Shown: piece after piece, positions 1 to 5,092 of the stretch | Numbering within the stretch: the stretch's first letter is position 1 | Layout of the letters: each line of letters begins with the position of its first letter | Origin: an uncultured Prevotella sp. | Lineage (GTDB): Bacteria > Bacteroidota > Bacteroidia > Bacteroidales > Bacteroidaceae | Length of the DNA: 10,923 nucleotides | Assembly: GCA_945637645.1 (NCBI GenBank) | Contig: CALZDK010000053.1 | Span: 1 to 10,923 of the forward strand | Direction of reading: 5' to 3' | Translations under genes and position numbers: made by a program | The notes under the pieces: model-generated | The model's database searches: none | What the model was told of the DNA's origin: nothing | Seen by the model: only the letters and a program-made list of their open reading frames with translations

Positions 1-1421
1 TGGTGGATTGGTTTGGACCTATCGACATGAGCCGTATGGAGCGTTGCGAGACATACAAGGACGCCAATTCGCCGGAGGCTGTGATCATAGGCGGTCCGTC
101 GGCAGAAAATCCCGACATGGTTCGTGCCATGAACCCTATGTCGTATATCGACAAGAAAGACCCGAAGTTCCTCGTCATCCATGGTGATACTGACCCTGTG
201 GTGCCATATTGCCAGAGCGAGTATTTCTCCAAGGCACTGAAGGATGCCGGCCGTCTTGAAGACTTCATCACTGTGCCCAACGGCAACCATGGACCAGTGA
301 CCTTCAATGCCGAGACCTTCCAAAGCATGGTGAACTTCTTCCAGCGTCAGGCAGGCATGGAGGAAACGAAACTGCCTCAACCTTCGGCACTTAACATACG
401 CAACCAAGAATATCCCAGAGTGCTGCAAGACGGAAGAGTGGAGTTCAGAGTGAAAGCCCCAAGTGCCCAGAAGGTACAGATAGACCTTGGCAAACTCTAC
501 GATATGAAGAAAGGAGACGACGGCGTGTGGACCTGCACAACCGAACCGCAGTCGGAAGGTTTCCACTATTATTTTCTCGTGGTAGATGGAGTGAAGGTGG
601 CTGACCCAGCAAGCGAGTCGTTCTATGGTTGCAGCATGATGACCAGTGGTGTGGAGATACCTTATCCAGCCGAGAAAGCCGAACGCTACAAGCTGAAGGC
701 AGACGTGAAACACGGCGAGGTAAGCCGCGTACGCTATCAGTCGAAGGTCACCGGACAGTGGAAAAACATCTATGTCTATACTCCTGCCGACTATGCCACA
801 AGCGGCAAGCGTTATCCCGTTCTCTACCTGCAGCATGGCGGTGGCGAGGACGAGCGCGGATGGTGCAACCAGGGTTTGACCGACATCATTCTCGACAACC
901 TCATTGCCGAGGGCAAGGCTGAGCCGATGATAGTAGCCATGATGGACGGCAACTCTCAGGATTTCGCAGCCGAGCTTCTCACCGACGGCATTCCTCTCGT
1001 TGAAAGCCGCTACCGCACTCTCACCACTGCCGACAGCCGTGCATTGGCAGGATTGTCTATGGGAGGCATACAGACACTCAACACTTCCATCATGCATCCT
1101 GAGCTTTTCCGTTATGTCGGCGTGTTCAGCAGCGGATGGTTTAAGAATCCCCAGCCGTTTATGGCAAACAGTTCCGGTGAGTCATATTATGCAAAGCTAA
1201 AGGAACGTCCGGACTATTACAACAAGCAGTTCCGACTGTTCTATCTCACCATGGGTGGACAGGAAGACATTGCCTACGAAAACTGCAAGGCGATGCGCGA
1301 GCGCTTCGACCAAATGGGTATCAAGCACAGCTACTACGAGACCCCTGGCGGACACACGTGGCCCGTATGGCGCGAAAGCCTCTACTTCTTCGCTCAGAAA
1401 TTGTTTAAGGCAGGTTCTTAA
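1..1421 (+). CDS. Two-domain carbohydrate esterase, 5'-truncated (acetyl-xylan / feruloyl esterase type)
   Basis: The frame is open through the left edge, so the true start lies upstream; 473 codons or so are visible, ending at TAA. Counting from the GTG at 3, residues 1-120 are the C-terminal half of an alpha/beta-hydrolase of the BD-FAE/LipN-like type. They include DWFGP, a family-typical ENPDMVRAMNPMSYI stretch, HGDTDPVV (Asp64 the likely acid) and NGNHG (His96). Its nucleophile elbow would be upstream. Residues 137-220 look like an E-set/CBM48-like beta-sandwich, and 230-472 are an esterase-D type hydrolase with GLSMGG (Ser352), GGQED (acid Glu421 or Asp422) and GGHTW (His451). Such fusions in Prevotella and Bacteroides deacetylate xylan and release ferulate, normally after export to the periplasm or outer membrane; that substrate assignment is inference. 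No neighbouring glycoside hydrolase or SusC/D is visible. The fold is secure, the exact substrate is not. Confidence 0.85.
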   Translation, partial: VDWFGPIDMSRMERCETYKDANSPEAVIIGGPSAENPDMVRAMNPMSYIDKKDPKFLVIHGDTDPVVPYCQSEYFSKALKDAGRLEDFITVPNGNHGPVTFNAETFQSMVNFFQRQAGMEETKLPQPSALNIRNQEYPRVLQDGRVEFRVKAPSAQKVQIDLGKLYDMKKGDDGVWTCTTEPQSEGFHYYFLVVDGVKVADPASESFYGCSMMTSGVEIPYPAEKAERYKLKADVKHGEVSRVRYQSKVTGQWKNIYVYTPADYATSGKRYPVLYLQHGGGEDERGWCNQGLTDIILDNLIAEGKAEPMIVAMMDGNSQDFAAELLTDGIPLVESRYRTLTTADSRALAGLSMGGIQTLNTSIMHPELFRYVGVFSSGWFKNPQPFMANSSGESYYAKLKERPDYYNKQFRLFYLTMGGQEDIAYENCKAMRERFDQMGIKHSYYETPGGHTWPVWRESLYFFAQKLFKAGS

Positions 1422-1439
1422 TTCTTAATTCTTCTTTCC

Positions 1440-1533
1440 AATCTTCGTCCGAAGTCCTCTGATGTTCGTCAGAAGGCTTCGGACGAACATCAGAAGCCTT
1501 CGGACGAACATCTAAAGGCTTCGGACGACAAAC
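1440..1533. repeat. 21-bp tandem repeat array with an inverted leading copy
   Basis: Three head-to-tail 21-bp units start at 1471, 1492 and 1513, sharing the core GCTTCGGACGAACATC with small variations; the last unit diverges at its end. The bases just before them (about 1440-1470) are the same unit in inverted orientation. As a result 1446-1470 can pair with 1482-1506 over 25 positions with about two mismatches and an 11-nt loop. The array begins about 20 bp after the esterase stop codon. It may act as a transcript-end hairpin, but no T-run follows, so a terminator call is not made. Confidence 0.85.
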
Positions 1534-1560
1534 GCACAGAAAAAACACACGTTTGAGGTG

Positions 1561-1873
1561 AACCCTTCACCCTTCACTTTTTGGACGTAAATATCACAGT
1601 ATCAATAGGTTGAATCGGTGAAGGGTTGTCGCAGCCCTTCACCACCCTTCACCACCCTTCACCGATTTTCATCTTCAGATTAATAGTTCTTGTTGATTTT
1701 GTCGCAGATTTCGTAAATCAATCAATACCGATTCTGCAATACGTCATCGTGGGAACGCCAACCAGAACTCGGTGAAGGGCAGTGAAGGGTGGTGAAGGGT
1801 TAAAACAACCCTTCACTCAGTCATGGTGCTTATAATCAACAACTTACATCGCCAAAGTGAAGGGTGAAGGGTT
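1561..1873. repeat. Mirror-symmetric repeat element built on the word GTGAAGGG
   Basis: The ends are a perfect 20-bp inverted repeat, AACCCTTCACCCTTCACTTT at 1561-1580 and its complement at 1854-1873, each a doublet with 7-bp period. Inside each end comes a 37-nt spacer (1581-1617 and 1817-1853), then one GTGAAGGGTT (1618-1627) or its complement (1807-1816). After 7 nt follows a triplet of 10-bp units, CCCTTCACCA-type at 1635-1664 and its inverse at 1770-1799. Every motif on the left maps to the right by reflection about position 1717, giving two 104-bp arms around a 105-nt centre. GTGAAGGGTT at 1792-1801 and AACCCTTCAC at 1807-1816 form a perfect 10-bp hairpin with a 5-nt loop. By hand count 17 of 37 spacer positions agree between arms. 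Function unknown. Confidence 0.85.
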
Positions 1874-2012
1874 TTTGGCAAAATTCTCCTGTTTCAGCCA
1901 TTATGCTGTCTATTGTACCAATAAAACAGGTGTTCCACTGTACCCGATTCCATACTGGGGATACGAGTGTTTCACCCGCATCTCGCCTAAAAAACGCCTA
2001 TCTCTCCCGACA

Positions 2013-2501
2013 GTAGGGGCGTGACCCAAGTGTCCGCCCAACGCCGAAAGGCGTAACATGGATGGCTAAATCGATGGAAGTATATCATTCCGCCTTTAGT
2101 TGTGTCAAACAAAGGAAAATGATGCTGAGGAATAAAAAAGTCACCGAATAATTTGGCAGTTTCATTTCTGCAAGCATTTTAATGTTTTTTGCATGATAAC
2201 ATAGTGAATTGGTATTTGGGTTAGTCGTTAAATCAATGCACCAAAGGCAATGAGTATTTCTCTGCTATTGTGAGCCGTGACACATACTTCACTTGTCTCC
2301 TTTTATCTTCATTTACTCAAATTTCGGAAGGTAATGTTGTAGATAGCAATGTTTACGTCCGCCTCGTAGGGACTTTACTTTATGTAAGTCCGTGGTCCCA
2401 AAGGGCTTTTGGCAGCGGTGAACGCATAACGCGGCTCGGATGACATTTTAGGCAGCCAAAACGCCTCACGGCGTTGGGCGGACACATGGGTCCGCCCCTA
2501 C
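2013..2501. repeat. Pair of about 40-bp inverted repeats flanking 408 bp of non-coding DNA
   Basis: The left arm (2013-2053) begins GTAGGGGCGTGACCCAAG and continues to GGCG. The right arm (2462-2501) is its near-perfect reverse complement, ending TCCGCCCCTAC. The arms differ by only a few bases. Outside them lie 11-bp-period doublets in opposite orientation: CGCCTA on the left (1984-2000) and GAGGCGGATT on the right (about 2504-2525). Each arm is itself palindromic, the right one with GGGCGGAC (2476-2483) facing GTCCGCCC (2490-2497). The enclosed 408 bp is AT-rich without an ORF. This could be a non-autonomous (MITE-like) element or two independent copies of a dispersed palindrome in opposite orientation; the latter has a relative at 8868-8903. 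Confidence 0.75.
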
Positions 2502-2652
2502 TTGAGGCGGATTAGAGGCGGATTCATACTTCCGAATGTTGATTATTTTTAATTTTACCCATGCAGATTGACATTTTTTTAGTGTTATTGCCTCTCGTTA
2601 TAAACGGCAACGTTATTTGCACTCATACTACACTCTATACTATGATTTTGCG

Positions 2653-2830
2653 TTTTTATCTGCCACCTGCCACCAAAACGGTGCAATCGTCAGATATACA
2701 GAGAGTTGAAGGGGTGGCAGAGGGGTGGCAGAGGTGGCAGAAGAGACGGGAAAAGTGCTCAAAAAATGGTGTTTTCCGAAATTTATATAGTTTATATGTG
2801 GTTGAAAAAAGTTATTTTGGTGGCAGATAA
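2653..2830. repeat. Repeat element built on the word GGTGGCAG
   Basis: TTATCTGCCACC with an extra TGCCACC copy (7-bp period, doublet at 2661-2674) and AAAA is mirrored by TTTTGGTGGCAGATAA ending near 2830. Between them, 38 nt after the doublet, three direct copies of GGTGGCAGA sit at 2713-2721, 2724-2732 and 2733-2741 (periods 11 and 9). The order (inverted 7-bp-period doublet, spacer of about 38 nt, triplet with a period near 10) is that of the GTGAAGGG element at 1561-1873. The 3' part of the spacer also resembles that element's left spacer (CAGATATACAGAGAGTTGAA here, CAGTATCAATAGGTTGAA there). No function is known to me. Confidence 0.7.
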
Positions 2831-2850
2831 CACGATATTAGGAATCCATA

Positions 2851-2916
2851 AAATCGACAAGTGGATTTGGCAATATCGACTTGTCGATTCCGCTATATCG
2901 ACTTGTCGATTTTTTG
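2851..2916. repeat. 22-bp tandem array of palindromic ATCGACTTGTCGAT sites
   Basis: Three 14-bp near-palindromes start exactly 22 bp apart at 2853 (ATCGACAAGTGGAT), 2875 and 2897 (both ATCGACTTGTCGAT). The first copy has the opposite centre (AA rather than TT), so AATCGACAAGT at 2852-2862 can pair perfectly either with 2879-2889 or, extended by one base, with 2901-2912. The second pairing is followed by the end of a six-T run (2910-2915) and resembles an intrinsic terminator on the + strand. A spacing of about two helical turns also fits a dimeric-protein operator. There is no gene close downstream on the + strand, so neither role is established. Confidence 0.75.
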
Positions 2917-2940
2917 CGATGCTCAAGCGAGGAATAAGAA

Positions 2941-3037
2941 CCCTTTGAACACGGTCGTTCCATGCCCTTTGAGACGAGCGTTCCATAGGTATGGGACAAC
3001 CGTCCCAACAGTTATGGAACACTCGTGTTCAAAGGGC
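2941..3037. repeat. 24-bp tandem unit plus inverted copy forming a nested hairpin
   Basis: Two tandem 23-24-bp units, starting CCCTTTGAACACGG at 2941 and CCCTTTGAGACGAG at 2965, both end in CGTTCCAT. An inverted copy lies at 3013-3037 (TATGGAACACTCGTG...GGGC). The second unit (2964-2987) and the inverted copy pair over about 24 positions with few differences. A second small hairpin, GGGAC (2993-2997) with GTCCC (3002-3006), lies in the loop. The whole could extrude as a cruciform or fold as a branched RNA hairpin. No coding content. Confidence 0.75.
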
Positions 3038-3056
3038 ATCCAGTTGTCAGTAAAAG

Positions 3057-3088
3057 GTTTGAGGAGTTTGAAGGGTTTGAAGGGTTTG
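3057..3088. repeat. 9-bp tandem repeat, GTTTGAAGG-like, four copies
   Basis: Copies begin at 3057, 3066, 3075 and 3084 (the last partial: GTTTG). It is a simple perfect-period array, lying between the nested hairpin and the terminator-like hairpin of the next gene. Confidence 0.8.
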
Positions 3089-3179
3089 TATATTTTTTGT
3101 ACTTCGGCTTCCTTCGTGATGGTTTCGGTATGCCTTCGAGACGATTTCGAGACGTTTGTAAAGATTTTGGGGGACAAAA

Positions 3180-3237
3180 AACTGTAACACTGTAACGTGA
3201 ACGCTTCCTATGCGTAACACGTAACAGTGTTACAGTT
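3180..3237 (-). terminator. Long hairpin downstream of the carbonic-anhydrase-like gene; probable terminator
   Basis: AACTGTAACACTGT (3180-3193) pairs perfectly with ACAGTGTTACAGTT (3224-3237). After one mismatch the stem continues for five pairs (3195-3199 with 3218-3222), then another three (3202-3204 with 3212-3214). On the minus strand the hairpin is followed by TTTTGTCC, and it lies about 70 nt after the stop of the last gene of the gltX operon, so termination of that operon is plausible. The stem is made of TGTAAC words, giving it the same repeat-built character as its neighbours. Confidence 0.6.
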
Positions 3238-3310
3238 AAAAATCAACCTTTATTCACACTGAGGAAATGAGAACTCACGTTCTAACTCGCTATATTGCTG
3301 TTGACTTGAA

Positions 3311-3823
3311 CTATTGTTGTTCCTCAAGATACCATTTTGAGTATTCCACATAGTGGCTGCCAAAGCTCTCTGCCTGGTTGGGCTTTGTATGTTTGATGAA
3401 CTTTGCGGGCACTCCGCCCCAAAGCTCGTGAGGTCCAATCTTGGTGTTCTGAAGAACGAGGGCTCCTGCTGCCACTACAGCTCCCTCACCTATGTCGCAG
3501 TGGTCGAGGAGTGTTGCTCCCATGCCTATGAGCGCGCCGTCGTGGATGGTGCAGGCATGCACTGTGGCATTGTGTCCTATGGTTACGTCGTTGCCTATCA
3601 CTGTTGGACCTGTGGTGTTGGTGACGTGTATGCAGGCTCCGTCCTGCACGTTGGTGCGGTTGCCAATGGTGATTGGGGCGACATCGCCTCGTACCACGGC
3701 GTTGAACCATATTGAACACTCGTCGCCCATTGTCACTTCTCCTACAATGGTTGCATTCTCACTGAAATAACATTCTCGACCCCATTTTGGTGTCAGTCCT
3801 TTTATAGATTTTATTAGTGCCAC
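3311..3823 (-). CDS. Gamma-carbonic-anhydrase-like hexapeptide-repeat protein (YrdA/CaiE/PaaY family)
   Basis: This 170-residue protein is a left-handed beta-helix of hexapeptide repeats (VIGNDVTIGHNATVHACTIH and similar, residues about 20-140) followed by a C-terminal helix ending in EEQQ. The family's metal site is intact: His66, His84 and His89, with the supporting Arg45, Asp47, Gln60 and Asp61 that correspond to the Cam-type layout (RGD, Q-D-x4-H, H-x4-H). Family members bind Zn or Fe as trimers; some hydrate CO2, while for others no activity is known, so the reaction is not asserted. The start is GTG at 3823: an in-frame TAA lies about 40 nt upstream and no ATG intervenes. It follows waaA by 44 nt in the same direction and is probably the last gene of the gltX operon. 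Length is normal for the family. Confidence 0.9.
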   Translation of the reverse strand: MALIKSIKGLTPKWGRECYFSENATIVGEVTMGDECSIWFNAVVRGDVAPITIGNRTNVQDGACIHVTNTTGPTVIGNDVTIGHNATVHACTIHDGALIGMGATLLDHCDIGEGAVVAAGALVLQNTKIGPHELWGGVPAKFIKHTKPNQAESFGSHYVEYSKWYLEEQQ

Positions 3824-3867
3824 GGGATATATAAAAAAATTAAGAGTTAAGAATTATAAGATAAGGA

Positions 3868-5088
3868 TTAGAGACTTATTTCCTTTAGGATGGCATTGGT
3901 GGCTCCTGCCTGACTGTTGACAAACTCTGCCGACTTGCCGCCACAATAACTGAGGTAGTGTTTGTCTTCGGCGAAGTTTGTCATTAGTTTGCTGAAGTCT
4001 GTCTCGTTGGCTATCTCGAATCCTCCTCCACAAGCCATTAGGCCCTGGGCTTCCTGGAAGTGCTTGTTGTTGGTGCCAAAAATTACGGGAACTCCCCACA
4101 CGGCAGCCTCAAGCACATTGTGGATGCCCACGCCGAAACCTCCTCCAACGTATGCCACCTCTCCGTAGTGATAGACGCTCGAAAGAAGTCCGAAGCAGTC
4201 GATGATGAGGCATCGTGCCTTGGCTGCCTCTTCCGGTGTGACATGGGTGTAGCGCACTGTGGGCATCTGCAGTTTCTGCTCAATCTGCTGGAGGTGCTCC
4301 TCTGAGATGACGTGTGGAGCTATGATTATCCGCCAACTGTCGTCGGCATTGAACCAAGGAATGAATATGTCCTCGTCGGGTTGCCAGCTGCTTCCTGCCA
4401 CAAACACCCTGCCTCCCTGTTTGAACGCCTCCACTATGGGCAGTTGTTTCGACTGTTCCTTGATTTGCAGCACACGGTCGAATCGTGTGTCGCCAGTGAT
4501 ACTGACATGGGTGATGCCGATTTTAGCAAGCAACTGGCGGCTCTGATCGTTCTGCACAAAGAAATGGGTGAAGCAACGCAGGACTCCAGCGTAGTGTCTG
4601 CCATACCAACGGAAGAAAATCTGGTCGGGACGGAAGATGCTTGACACGCTGTAGGTAGGAATGTTGCGATGCTTGAGGATGTGTAGGTAGTTGTACCAGA
4701 ACTCGTATTTTATGAAGAACGCCATTACGGGGCGTATGAGCCTCAGGAAGCGAATGGCATTGATGGGAGTGTCGAGCGGGAGATAGCAGATGATGTCGGC
4801 TCCCTCATAGTTTTTGCGCACCTCATAGCCTGAGGGGGAGAAGAAGGTGAGCAAAATCCTGTATTCAGGATGCTGCGCCCTAAGTCTCTCCATGATGGGG
4901 CGTCCCTGCTCGAACTCGCCGAGCGAGGCGGCATGGAACCATACATACTTCGCCTTGGGGTCAACGTTGCGTTTCAGCACGTCGAACGCCTCACGCTCGC
5001 CACGCCACATCTTCCTCACTTTCTTGCTGAAGAAGCTGGCTATGACCACGCCCAAGAGATAGAAGTATATCGCCAGATTGTAAAGCAT
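3868..5088 (-). CDS. waaA: 3-deoxy-D-manno-octulosonic acid (Kdo) transferase
   Basis: WaaA/KdtA moves Kdo from CMP-Kdo onto the lipid A precursor at the inner face of the inner membrane, starting the LPS core. The 406-residue product has an N-terminal hydrophobic anchor (residues about 2-20, then SKKVRKMWRGERE). The GT-B acceptor domain follows, carrying the signature WFHAASLGEFEQG, in which Glu58 is the expected catalytic base. The donor half contains GGGFGVGIHN (about 315-324), then LEAAVWGVPVIFG and KHFQEAQGL, the usual CMP-Kdo-binding pattern. Length matches the family. The start ATG lies 4 nt after the gltX stop, so the two are surely co-transcribed and probably translationally coupled; no Shine-Dalgarno is evident. 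Whether it adds one or two Kdo residues cannot be told from sequence; many Bacteroidota make mono-Kdo lipid A. Confidence 0.95.
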   Translation of the reverse strand: MLYNLAIYFYLLGVVIASFFSKKVRKMWRGEREAFDVLKRNVDPKAKYVWFHAASLGEFEQGRPIMERLRAQHPEYRILLTFFSPSGYEVRKNYEGADIICYLPLDTPINAIRFLRLIRPVMAFFIKYEFWYNYLHILKHRNIPTYSVSSIFRPDQIFFRWYGRHYAGVLRCFTHFFVQNDQSRQLLAKIGITHVSITGDTRFDRVLQIKEQSKQLPIVEAFKQGGRVFVAGSSWQPDEDIFIPWFNADDSWRIIIAPHVISEEHLQQIEQKLQMPTVRYTHVTPEEAAKARCLIIDCFGLLSSVYHYGEVAYVGGGFGVGIHNVLEAAVWGVPVIFGTNNKHFQEAQGLMACGGGFEIANETDFSKLMTNFAEDKHYLSYCGGKSAEFVNSQAGATNAILKEISL

Positions 5089-5092
5089 ACGG

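Larger units (their letters stand above)
1422..3310. other. Long non-coding intergenic region made of a mosaic of short repeat modules
   Basis: No open frame in this 1.9-kb stretch has recognisable protein features; the small ORFs present are overlapping, in several frames and read through repeats. At least eight distinct repeat modules lie in succession and are listed separately. Stretches without a clear module are 1874-2012, with a CGCCTA doublet at 1984-2000, and 2054-2461, which is AT-rich. The latter holds a small hairpin-prone stretch around 2369-2399 (GGACTT at 2370-2375 pairing AAGTCC at 2386-2391, competing with GGGAC/GTCCC). The remaining gaps are 2527-2652 and 3089-3179, the last with TTCGAGACG repeated at 3135 and 3146. 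I see no tRNA, rRNA or known riboswitch here. Confidence 0.8.

Noticed and set aside
1561..1873. Replication origin with iterons
   Set aside because: The 7- and 10-bp period copies look iteron-like, but no DnaA boxes cluster here and no replication initiator gene is nearby; the chromosomal context gives no support.
2369..2399. Hairpin at GGGACTTTACTTTATGTAAG as a terminator or riboswitch
   Set aside because: The 6-bp and 5-bp stems compete with each other, no T-run follows and no gene lies next to it.
1440..3088. CRISPR array
   Set aside because: The repeats are tandem, without unique spacers of constant length, each module uses a different word, and no cas genes are near.
2561..3187. Small genes in the repeat region (for example open frames at 2561-2830, 2706-2948 and 2861-3187)
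   Set aside because: They run through tandem repeats, overlap in several frames and strands, and lack start signals and recognisable protein features. A decayed primase/VirE-like gene was considered, but nothing in the translations supports it.
3353..3715. + strand open frame opposite the carbonic-anhydrase-like gene
   Set aside because: Shadow of the real gene, whose hexapeptide repeats and metal ligands are clear on the minus strand.
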